Below are positions 35,941-43,581 of a stretch of DNA of 64,000 nucleotides, piece by piece. Position numbers and translations under genes: made by a program. Within the stretch, counting starts at the first letter, position 1. Every line of letters begins with the position of its first letter. The DNA is from Sphingomonas radiodurans (GTDB lineage: Bacteria > Pseudomonadota > Alphaproteobacteria > Sphingomonadales > Sphingomonadaceae): positions 186,001-250,000 of the forward strand of contig NZ_CP086594.1 of the NCBI RefSeq assembly GCF_020866845.1, written 5' to 3'. The notes beneath the pieces were generated by a model, which saw only the letters and a program-made list of their open reading frames with translations, had not been told where the DNA came from and made no database searches.

Positions 35941-36329
35941 TGCGAGACGCGGAGTTAATCAGCCGAGCCAAGCAAATGCGCACCCAAGCAACCGAACCCG
36001 AAACCCGCCTCTGGCTAGCCCTACGAGCCGGCCGCCTAGCCAGCATAAAATTCCGCCGCCAGAAAGTAATCGGCTCCTACATCGTCGACTTCGCCGCCCG
36101 CGAACCAATGCTCGTTATCGAAGTCGACGGCGATACGCATGGCACTCGCGCGAGATATGATGCAGAGCGAACCCGTTTTCTCGAACAATCAGGTTATCGT
36201 GTAATGCGGTTCAGCAACTCGGACGTGATGACGAACATGGAAGGTGTACTCCTGACAATCATCGCGGCGACCGCTCCTGCAACTGCCCCTCTCCCAACCC
36301 TCTCCCCTGAAGGGGAGAGGGCTATATGA
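35940..36329 (+). CDS. DUF559 (VSR-like nuclease fold) protein in a repeat-flanked cassette
   Basis: A 129-residue protein with the DUF559 pattern: ETRLWLALRA, KFRRQ, then IVDFAAREPMLVIEVDGDTH, which holds the acidic residues of a PD-(D/E)xK-like nuclease site, and GYRVMRFSNSDV. The family is related to very-short-patch-repair endonucleases, but activity here is unproven. The GTG start abuts the left repeat. The last 13 residues (PLPTLSPEGERAI) are encoded by the right repeat, and the TGA overlaps the trpA ATG by four bases. It uses codons rare in the neighbours (CTA, TTA, ATA, AGA, AGG, CGA), a sign of foreign origin. It interrupts the trpB-trpA junction. Confidence 0.85.
   Translation: MRDAELISRAKQMRTQATEPETRLWLALRAGRLASIKFRRQKVIGSYIVDFAAREPMLVIEVDGDTHGTRARYDAERTRFLEQSGYRVMRFSNSDVMTNMEGVLLTIIAATAPATAPLPTLSPEGERAI
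36283..36321. repeat. REP-like unit, type 1, inverted (right end of DUF559 cassette)
   Basis: CTGCCCCTCTCCCAA followed by the palindrome CCCTCTCCCCTGAAGGGGAGAGGG. It matches the left unit in inverted orientation at 38 of 39 positions. Its GGGGAGAGGG end lies 5 bases before the trpA ATG and is a strong Shine-Dalgarno-like sequence. Confidence 0.92.
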
Positions 36330-37117
36330 CCCGCCTCTCCACCGCCTTCGCGCAAGTCCACCCCGCGCTCGTCACCTTCGTCACCGCCGGTGACGGCGAC
36401 ACCCCCGCGATCCTCGACGCGCTCGTCGCCGGCGGCGCGACCGTGATCGAGCTCGGCATGCCCTTCACCGATCCGATGGCGGACGGCCCCGCGATCCAGG
36501 CCGCCAACATCCGCAGCCTCGCCGCCGGCACGACGACTGCCGATATCCTGTCGATCGCGCGCAACTTCCGCACGCGCCACCCGGACGTGCCGCTCGTCCT
36601 GATGGGCTATGCCAATCCGATGCTGCGCCGCGGGCCCGATTGGTTCGCCGCCGCCGCGCGCGATGCCGGGGTCGATGGTGTGATCTGCGTCGACGTGCCG
36701 CCCGAGGAGGATGACGCGCTCGGCCCCGCGCTCCGCGCCGCCGGGATCGATCTGATCCGCCTCGCGACGCCAACCACCGATGTCGCGCGCCTCCCGCGCG
36801 TGCTCGATGGCGCGTCGGGCTTCATTTATTACGTCTCGGTCGCCGGCATCACTGGGCTGCAGCAGGCCGTGCAATCGTCGATCGAGGAAGCCGTCGCGCG
36901 GCTGAAAGCGTCGACCGACCTGCCGATCGCGGTCGGCTTCGGCGTCCGCACGCCCGATCAGGCGCAGGCCATCGCGCAGGTCGCTGATGGCGTTGTCGTC
37001 GGCTCGGCGATCGTCGAGCTGGTCGCCAAGCACGGGCTGGACGCGCCCGCCGCGGTGCGCGACTATGTCGCTACACTCAGCGCCGCGATCGGCACTGCGC
37101 GAAAGGTTATGGCATGA
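36326..37117 (+). CDS. trpA: Tryptophan synthase alpha subunit
   Basis: Cleaves indole-3-glycerol phosphate to indole, which is channelled to TrpB. The 263-residue TIM-barrel has the catalytic Glu in VIELGMPFTDPMADGP and the second acid in the following helix, GVDGVICVDVPPEE, and GFGVRTPDQ at the phosphate site. The ribosome site is supplied by the repeat directly upstream. The stop overlaps the accD start (ATGA). Confidence 0.97.
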   Translation: MTRLSTAFAQVHPALVTFVTAGDGDTPAILDALVAGGATVIELGMPFTDPMADGPAIQAANIRSLAAGTTTADILSIARNFRTRHPDVPLVLMGYANPMLRRGPDWFAAAARDAGVDGVICVDVPPEEDDALGPALRAAGIDLIRLATPTTDVARLPRVLDGASGFIYYVSVAGITGLQQAVQSSIEEAVARLKASTDLPIAVGFGVRTPDQAQAIAQVADGVVVGSAIVELVAKHGLDAPAAVRDYVATLSAAIGTARKVMA

Positions 37118-37974
37118 GCTGGCTCTCGAGCGTCCGCACCGCACTCGCCTATGTCGTCCCGGCAAAGAAGGACACGCCCGATACCCTGTGGCACAAGTGC
37201 AAGGGGTGCGGGACGATGGTGTTCACCAAGGAGTGGGAGGAGAATCTCTCCGTCTGCCCGTCGTGCGACCATCACGGCCGGATCGGCCCGGCCGAGCGGT
37301 TCGCGCATCTGCTCGACGAAGGCTTCATCGATATCCTGCCCGCCCCGCGCGCGACGGAAGACCCGCTCAAGTTCCGCGATTCGAAGCGCTATGCCGACCG
37401 CCTGAAGGCCGCGCGTACCGAAACGGGCGAACAGGATGCGTTTCTCAACGCGCGCGGCACGATCCTCGGCCACAAGGCGGTGATCGGCGTGCAGGATTTC
37501 GCCTTCATGGGTGGCTCGATGGGCCAAGCCGTCGGCGAAGCCTTCGTGCAGGGCGTCGAGACGGCAATCGCCGATCAGGCGCCCTATATCGTCTTCACCG
37601 CCAGCGGCGGCGCGCGGATGCAGGAAGGCATTCTCAGCCTGATGCAGATGCCGCGCAGCACCGTGGCGATCCAGATGCTCCACGATGCCGGCCTGCCGTA
37701 TATCGTCGTGCTGACCGATCCCACCTCGGGCGGCGTGATGGCGGCCTATGCGATGCTCGGCGACATCCACATTGCCGAGCCCCGCGCCACGCTCGCCTTC
37801 ACCGGCCGGCGCGTCATCGAGAACACGATCCGCGAAAAGCTGCCCGACGATTTCCAGACGAGCGAATATTATCTCGAACACGGCCTGATCGACATGATCG
37901 TCCACCGTAAGGATCTGCGCGAGCGCCTGGCAACGGTAATCGGCTATCTCTGCGCCAGCCAGAAAGCGGCGTGA
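37114..37974 (+). CDS. accD: Acetyl-CoA carboxylase carboxyltransferase subunit beta
   Basis: With AccA it transfers CO2 from biotin to acetyl-CoA, giving malonyl-CoA for fatty acid synthesis. The N-terminal zinc ribbon has Cys 29, 32, 48 and 51 (CKGC ... CPSC). The crotonase-like core shows FTASGGARMQEG and TDPTSGGVMAAYA. The protein has 286 residues. It is coupled to trpA and followed by folC, the conserved trpA-accD-folC order. Confidence 0.98.
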   Translation: MSWLSSVRTALAYVVPAKKDTPDTLWHKCKGCGTMVFTKEWEENLSVCPSCDHHGRIGPAERFAHLLDEGFIDILPAPRATEDPLKFRDSKRYADRLKAARTETGEQDAFLNARGTILGHKAVIGVQDFAFMGGSMGQAVGEAFVQGVETAIADQAPYIVFTASGGARMQEGILSLMQMPRSTVAIQMLHDAGLPYIVVLTDPTSGGVMAAYAMLGDIHIAEPRATLAFTGRRVIENTIREKLPDDFQTSEYYLEHGLIDMIVHRKDLRERLATVIGYLCASQKAA

Positions 37975-37988
37975 TCTAAAAAAGAAAG

Positions 37989-38130
37989 CCCTCTCCCCTT
38001 CATCGGGATCCCATCAAAGTATTACTTTGATGGGGCCCTCTGGGGAGAGGGTTGGGAGAGGGGCAGTAAAAGGCCGGTACTTCCACACGACTCCCCCTCT
38101 CCCCAACCCTCTCCCCTAAAGGGCAGAGGG
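37989..38130. repeat. REPIN-like inverted pair; left unit carries a second hairpin in its loop
   Basis: The left unit has arms CCCTCTCCCCTTCA (37989-38002) and GGGGAGAGGG (38042-38051) with tail TTGGGAGAGGGGCAG to 38066. Between the arms lies about 39 bases forming their own hairpin: CCCATCAAAGTA (38010-38021), one base, TACTTTGATGGG (38023-38034), with GGG/CCC outside. The right unit (38095-38130) is inverted and degenerate (AAAGGGCAGAGGG). The pair sits between accD and folC. Confidence 0.88.
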
Positions 38131-38138
38131 AGTAACTC

Positions 38139-39479
38139 ATGCCCGATCACGCACACTCCACGAACCCCGCCGTCCAGGCGCAGCTCGACCGCCTCTGGTC
38201 GCTCTCCCCCGGTGCCGACGTGCTCGGCCTCGGCCGCATCACCGCGCTCCTCGCACGCGTCGGCGATCCGCACCTGCGCTTGCCCCCCGTCTTCCACGTC
38301 GCCGGCACCAACGGCAAAGGCTCCACCTGCGCCTTCCTCCGCGCGATGCTCGAGGCCACCGGCGCGCGCGTTCACGTCTATTCCAGCCCGCACCTCGTCC
38401 GCTTCAACGAACGCATCCGCCTCGCCGGCCGGCTGATCGAAGACGATGCGCTCGCCCCGCTCCTCGCCGAGGTGCTCGACGCTGGCGGAGATATCGGCGC
38501 GAGCTTCTTCGAGGTCACCACCGCCGCCACCTTCCTCGCGTTCGAGCGCACCCCCGCCGACGCCTGCGTGATCGAGGTCGGGCTCGGCGGGCGGCTCGAC
38601 GCGACCAACGTCGTCCATCCCGTGATGACCGGCATCGCCGGCCTCGGCATCGATCACGAGGCATTCCTGCTCGCCGAGGAAGCGGGCACCCCGACGCTCC
38701 CGATCGCGCGTATCGCCTTCGAAAAGGCCGGGATCGCCAAGCGCGGCATCCCGCTGGTCACCCAGGCTTACGATGCGCCAGCCGCCGAAGCCGTCGCCGT
38801 GGTGGCGCGCGACCGCGGCGCTGAACTGCTGTCCCGCGGCACCGCGTGGGAAGCGACAGCTGACAGCACCAGCCTGATTTACCGTGACCAGCACGGCGAG
38901 CTTCGCCTGCCACTCCCCACGATGGCCGGCGCGCATCAGGCCGACAATGCCGCGCTCGCCGTCGCGATGCTGCGCCATCAGCACGCGATCGACGTCGCAT
39001 CCACCGCGCTCGCAACCGGCATCGCCGCAGCGCAATGGCCCGCACGGATGCAACGGTTGAACGACGGGCCGCTCGTCCGCCTGCTCGGCGCGCAACCCCC
39101 AGGCGGCGTATGGCTCGACGGTGCCCATAACGTGTCCGCCGCCGAAACGATCGCAGCCAGCTGGCCGCAGAACGGCACCACGGCGATCATCGTCGGCATG
39201 CTCGCGAACAAGGACGCAGGCGGCGTAATCGAGCGCCTCGTCCGCATGTCGGCCGACACGCGGCTGATCGCCGTCCCGGTCCCCGACCACGCGCACCACG
39301 ATCCGGCCGCGCTGGCCGAAATCGCGCTCACTGCCGGCGCGACCGCCGCAACCCCCGCGCCGTCAATCGAGGAAGCGTTCCGAAGCCTTGCGCCGCACCC
39401 CGGCGAGCGCGTCCTCGTCGCCGGCTCGCTTTACCTCGCCGGCGAGGTGCTCTCGCTGAACGACGAACTCCCCGACTGA
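38139..39479 (+). CDS. folC: Bifunctional folylpolyglutamate synthase/dihydrofolate synthase
   Basis: Adds glutamate to dihydropteroate and to folates. The 446 residues show the P-loop GTNGKGSTCA near residue 52, the Mur-ligase-like VIEVGLGGRLDATN block, GIDHEAFL, the catalytic QWPARMQRL and LDGAHN in the C-terminal domain. The ATG at 38139 follows a repeat end (GCAGAGGGAG) that can serve as ribosome site. Confidence 0.96.
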   Translation: MPDHAHSTNPAVQAQLDRLWSLSPGADVLGLGRITALLARVGDPHLRLPPVFHVAGTNGKGSTCAFLRAMLEATGARVHVYSSPHLVRFNERIRLAGRLIEDDALAPLLAEVLDAGGDIGASFFEVTTAATFLAFERTPADACVIEVGLGGRLDATNVVHPVMTGIAGLGIDHEAFLLAEEAGTPTLPIARIAFEKAGIAKRGIPLVTQAYDAPAAEAVAVVARDRGAELLSRGTAWEATADSTSLIYRDQHGELRLPLPTMAGAHQADNAALAVAMLRHQHAIDVASTALATGIAAAQWPARMQRLNDGPLVRLLGAQPPGGVWLDGAHNVSAAETIAASWPQNGTTAIIVGMLANKDAGGVIERLVRMSADTRLIAVPVPDHAHHDPAALAEIALTAGATAATPAPSIEEAFRSLAPHPGERVLVAGSLYLAGEVLSLNDELPD

Positions 39480-39548
39480 CCCTAATAGTTGCGATTGACT
39501 TGCAATAGCGAACTGGCGATCATGGCGGCGCGAGAGGAGTCGCCCACC

Positions 39549-39980
39549 ATGACCATGTCTGCCCCTGCCTCCCTGGCCGCCCTGCCCCACGCCCTGCCGG
39601 CCTGCCACAACGCCCGCATCGCGCTGTTCGCAATGCGCCGCATGGGCGGCCACGGCCTCGCCGATGCGCATGTCACACGTGTGATGATCGAGAACTTCGG
39701 CGAACGCTTCCGCCGTCCCCTCCTCCTCGTCCGCGCGCTGATGGCGGACATGGCCGCCGCTGCCGCCGGGCCGATCGCAATCGCCCCCTGCTGCTGCCCG
39801 CGCATGACTCACGCCGAAGCCACGCTGCTGACGATCCTCTCAAGAGCGGAAACCGCGCCCGATGTCGCGCGCCTGCTGCTCGCCGACCTGCTTGGCATCC
39901 GCAGTGTCGATGGCGTCCTCGCCAGCGCGGCGGCGGTAGCAGCGGCCTTCGCCGACGAAGGCCGCCCGATTACGGCGTGA
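39549..39980 (+). CDS. Conserved small protein (resembles DUF6628)
   Basis: A 143-residue Ala/Leu-rich helical protein. The ATG at 39549 follows GAGAGGAG and is preferred over a TTG 60 bases upstream. It has ALPACHNARIALFAMRRMGGHGLADAHV near the start and a striking CCCPRM motif in the centre, possibly metal-binding. I recall this pattern from sphingomonad proteins annotated DUF6628; that label is from memory. The 3' end overlaps the convergent ampG by 11 bases. Function unknown. Confidence 0.7.
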   Translation: MTMSAPASLAALPHALPACHNARIALFAMRRMGGHGLADAHVTRVMIENFGERFRRPLLLVRALMADMAAAAAGPIAIAPCCCPRMTHAEATLLTILSRAETAPDVARLLLADLLGIRSVDGVLASAAAVAAAFADEGRPITA

Positions 39981-41319
39981 GCTTTTGGGGCGTCCCCGGC
40001 ACGTCCACGTCGTCTAAAGTGGTCTGTCGGGATCGCTCGACCACGAAGCCCTGCTTCCACAAGATCCACAGCAGGATCAACCCCGGCAGCGCGACGACCA
40101 TGGTCAGCAGCCAGAACCCGACCCAGCCGAACGCCTCCGCGGCATAGCCCGACGGCGTCGACAGCCACGTCCGCCCAACCACCGCGAACGACGACAGCAG
40201 CGCGAACTGCGTGGCGGTGTAGGCCAGGTTCGCCAGCCCCGAGAGATACGTCGCGAACACCGTCAGCCCGATGCCGCTCGTTACTTGCTCGGTCGCCACA
40301 GCGATGAACAGCCAAGTGTTCGAATGCCCCTTCGCCGCCAGGATCGCGAACGTCGCGTTCGACAGCATCATCAGCACGCCCGACACGAACAGCGCGCGCC
40401 CCATGCCCAGCCACGCGAGGAACGGCGCACCGATCGCCGTGCCGACGAGCAGTCCCCACAGCCCCACCACCTTGTTGATCGCGATGAACTCGGTGTCGGA
40501 GAAACCGAGCTCGACGATCATCGGGTTGAGCATCCCCTGCCCCATCGCGTCGCCCAATTTGTAGACCAGCACGAACAGCAGGATCAGCACCGCGCCACGC
40601 CGGCGGAAGAACTCGCGGAACGGGCTCACCACCGTATCGGTGAACCAACCCGCGCCGCCGCGCGCCGTCACCTGCTCGTGCAGCCCCGGTCCCGCCCAGA
40701 ATGCGGCAATGATCGCCGGGATCAGGCACAGCGAGGTCAGCCCATAGCCAAGCGCCCAGCCAAGCCCCAGCCCCTCGGAAGATGCCACCGCGATCGTCCC
40801 GACCCCAGCGATGAAATTGCCGGTCCGGTACCCGAACTGGTTCATCGCCGTGCCATGCGCGAGTTCCTCGTCGGGCAGGATCTCGATGCGATAGGCGTCG
40901 ATCACGATGTCCTGCGTCGCCGACAGGAACGCCGTCATGATCGCCCAGAAGGCGAACACGCCAAGGTGAAGCTCGGGCTGGCTCGCGCCGAGCATCCAGA
41001 TCGATACGAGCAGGAACGCCTGGGTGAAGAACAGCCACGCCCGCCGCTGCCCGAACATCCGGGCCAGAACCGGCAGGCGCACGCGGTCGATCAGCGGTGC
41101 CCACAGGAATTTCAGCGTATACGGTGTGGTCAGGCCGATCGCGAAGCCGATCGTCTTCTTGTCGATGCCGACCTTCGCCAGCCAGAACGTCATCGTGCCC
41201 AGCAGCAGCGTCAGCGGAAACCCGCTCGAGATGCCGAGCAGAAACGCGGCCACCGGCCGCGGCCGAAGATACGGACCCATCGCCGCGCCGAACCCGCGCC
41301 GCGCTACCGCTTCAGACAT
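39970..41319 (-). CDS. ampG: AmpG-type MFS permease (muropeptide uptake)
   Basis: A 12-TM major-facilitator protein of 449 residues. The AmpG pattern is clear: GFPLTLLLGTMTFWLAKVGIDKKTIG, LKFLWAPLIDRV, and ATQDIVIDAYRIEILP. Members import anhydro-muropeptides from the periplasm for cell-wall recycling and, in some bacteria, for beta-lactamase induction. The ATG at 41319 gives the full N-terminus. No ampR, ampD or ampC lies nearby, so the substrate is inferred from similarity. Confidence 0.88.
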   Translation of the reverse strand: MSEAVARRGFGAAMGPYLRPRPVAAFLLGISSGFPLTLLLGTMTFWLAKVGIDKKTIGFAIGLTTPYTLKFLWAPLIDRVRLPVLARMFGQRRAWLFFTQAFLLVSIWMLGASQPELHLGVFAFWAIMTAFLSATQDIVIDAYRIEILPDEELAHGTAMNQFGYRTGNFIAGVGTIAVASSEGLGLGWALGYGLTSLCLIPAIIAAFWAGPGLHEQVTARGGAGWFTDTVVSPFREFFRRRGAVLILLFVLVYKLGDAMGQGMLNPMIVELGFSDTEFIAINKVVGLWGLLVGTAIGAPFLAWLGMGRALFVSGVLMMLSNATFAILAAKGHSNTWLFIAVATEQVTSGIGLTVFATYLSGLANLAYTATQFALLSSFAVVGRTWLSTPSGYAAEAFGWVGFWLLTMVVALPGLILLWILWKQGFVVERSRQTTLDDVDVPGTPQKLTP

Positions 41320-41418
41320 TTACGCAAGCTCCCCACGCACTCGATCAATCAAACTACCGAGAAATCGCCGGGAGGTAAGCCCTTCCCGGCCGTCTGCGAT
41401 CATTGCCACCATAAAGGG

Positions 41419-41495
<77 letters not shown>

Positions 41496-41519
41496 TTGGA
41501 CCAGCGTGGAGGCGCGCCA

Positions 41520-42767
41520 CTATGCGACCGGCGCTGGGCTGTCAACGCTCGGGTCGCCGCTTTTTTCGCCGCGCCGGAATCGTCCGCGCGGTTGGCGCAC
41601 CAGCGTGCCGTGCTCGAACAGGAAGCCCGCGATGTCGGGTTTGCCCGCGGCGCCGATGATTGTCTGGATGATGATCAGCAGCGGCACTGCGAGCAGCGCG
41701 CCCGTCGTTCCCCACACCCAGCCCCAGAAGCTCAGCGACACGAGGATCAGCACTGGGTTGATCGTCAGCTTGTGCCCAATGATCAGCGGCGTCACCACGT
41801 TCGCTTCGACCAGATGCAGCCCGTACATGATCGCCGGCGCCGCCAGCGCGGTCCAGATGTCGGAAAAGGTCATCAACCCGCCGATCGCCACCAGCAGTGC
41901 CGCGATCACCGGACCGAAATAGGGGATATAATTGAACAGCGCGACGATGCCGCCCCACATCAGCGGGAACGGCATGCCCAGCAGGTACAGCCCACCCGCT
42001 GTGGTCAGTCCGAGCACGATGTTAATCGCGGTGATCGTTCCGAGATAGCTCGACACATCATCGATGACGTCCTGGATCACGCGCGCGGTCGCCATCGCGC
42101 CGCCGAAGCTTTCCCGATTGGTGATCATCTTCGCGCGGATGCTCGTCCAGCCCGACAGGAAGAAGAACGTCACCAGTACGGCGTAGAGCACCTGGATGAT
42201 CACACCGGGAGCCGACGTCGCGGCAAGCTCGAGGATCGAACTCGGCGGCGCGACCGCAGTGGTCGGGGATTGCGGAACCGGCGCCGAGGCGAGCTGGCGC
42301 AGCGTCCGGTTCGCATACCGCTCAAGGTTCGAATACAGATCGAGCAGCGGCGCGAGATTCTCCTGGATCCGCCCGATCCGGGTCGGCAGCAAGCGGAAGA
42401 AGTCGATCGCCGGCACCACGATCGCCGCCAGCGCGACGTTCGCCGCGACCAGAAAGAGCAGAACACAGAACAGCGCCGCGATCGCGGAGGGCACCCGCCG
42501 CGCTTCCAGCCATTCGAGCAGCGGGATCAGCGCAATCGCCACCACCAGCGCGGTCGCGGTCGGGATGAAGAATTCCGCTCCCGACTTCAGCGCGAACGGC
42601 AACCCCATCGTCAGCCCGATACCGGCAAGCAACGTTAGCGCGGCAAGCAATCGGTCTCGTCTCAGCGCGACGCGCGGATCCTCGCCCGGAAACGTAGACG
42701 ACGACACCGGCGGCGGCGCCTCCGGAGATTGCTGCGGCAACGCGTCGTGGGGCAAAACATCGGCCAT
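41520..42767 (-). CDS. AI-2E family transporter (PerM-like permease)
   Basis: A polytopic inner-membrane protein of 415 residues with about eight hydrophobic segments. The family pattern is seen in the N-terminal TM pair, the central soluble region (about 125-190), and the C-terminal GGIVALFNYIPYFGPVIAALL and PLIIGHKLTINPVLILVSL blocks. Members export varied small molecules; AI-2 export is shown for only a few. The Pro-rich first 25 residues are cytoplasmic. It follows a tRNA gene on the same strand. Confidence 0.88.
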   Translation of the reverse strand: MADVLPHDALPQQSPEAPPPVSSSTFPGEDPRVALRRDRLLAALTLLAGIGLTMGLPFALKSGAEFFIPTATALVVAIALIPLLEWLEARRVPSAIAALFCVLLFLVAANVALAAIVVPAIDFFRLLPTRIGRIQENLAPLLDLYSNLERYANRTLRQLASAPVPQSPTTAVAPPSSILELAATSAPGVIIQVLYAVLVTFFFLSGWTSIRAKMITNRESFGGAMATARVIQDVIDDVSSYLGTITAINIVLGLTTAGGLYLLGMPFPLMWGGIVALFNYIPYFGPVIAALLVAIGGLMTFSDIWTALAAPAIMYGLHLVEANVVTPLIIGHKLTINPVLILVSLSFWGWVWGTTGALLAVPLLIIIQTIIGAAGKPDIAGFLFEHGTLVRQPRGRFRRGEKSGDPSVDSPAPVA

Positions 42768-42815
42768 AATCAGTGACCGTAGCGAGGCTTGCCGCGCCCG
42801 ACTAGCCGGCCACTG

Positions 42816-43550
42816 TCAGCTGAGCGACGCCGTCCACGGACCCTGCTCGAGATAGAGATAATCCGCCTCGAACTCCCCCAACCGCGCGAGGCGCTTGAAG
42901 TCGGCGATCTGGACCCTGCCCTTGGCGACCGTCGCCAGCCCGTCCTCGCGCAGCCGCCTGATCACGCGATTGACGTGGACGCTCGTCAGGCCGACCGCCT
43001 CGCCCAAGTCCTGTTGCGTCATCGGCAGCTCATACGCGCCGTCCTCCGCTCGCTCGACCGCGGACATGCGGCAATAAGTTTCACACAGGAAATGCGCGAG
43101 CCGGCCGATCGCGTCGAGCCGCCCGATCCGGAAGATCCACTCGCGGTGCAGCGCAGCGTCCGTCATCGTGCTGAACCATAGCAGGCGAGCGAGATGCGGC
43201 CGTTCCGCCATGATCTCGTCCAGCCGTTCGTGCTGCACGAACGCCACCGTTGCCTCGGAGATCGTCGCCACGTCGTGATCGATGTAGCGCGTCGGATAGC
43301 TGTGCAGATCAACGAAATCGCCCGGGATCTGATAGGATAATAGCTGCCGATAACCGTCGCGTGCGTCCATGTAGCGACACATGAAGCCGTCGATCAACAA
43401 CGTGCTTTTATACAGCCGGTCGCCGCGTCGCGACATGATCGTGCGGGCCGGGAATGTTTCTACCCGCTCGAATGCAGCTTCCAACGCGGCAATCTCGTCT
43501 TCCGCCATCTGCGACCGGCGTCGACCCCTTAGAAAATCCTTCGAGTGCAT
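42816..43550 (-). CDS. Crp/Fnr family transcriptional regulator
   Basis: A 244-residue regulator with a cyclic-nucleotide-binding-like domain (about residues 20-140) and a winged helix-turn-helix (about 165-235) with MTQQDLGEAVGLTSVHVNRVIRRLREDG as recognition unit (SVHVNRVIR recognition helix). No FNR-type Cys cluster is visible, so oxygen sensing through iron-sulphur is unlikely. The ligand is unknown. It lies between the permease and the acyl-CoA ligase on the same strand; targets cannot be read. Confidence 0.9.
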   Translation of the reverse strand: MHSKDFLRGRRRSQMAEDEIAALEAAFERVETFPARTIMSRRGDRLYKSTLLIDGFMCRYMDARDGYRQLLSYQIPGDFVDLHSYPTRYIDHDVATISEATVAFVQHERLDEIMAERPHLARLLWFSTMTDAALHREWIFRIGRLDAIGRLAHFLCETYCRMSAVERAEDGAYELPMTQQDLGEAVGLTSVHVNRVIRRLREDGLATVAKGRVQIADFKRLARLGEFEADYLYLEQGPWTASLS

Positions 43551-43581
43551 CTCACGTCTCTCGTTTCGAACCTGTACCGTC

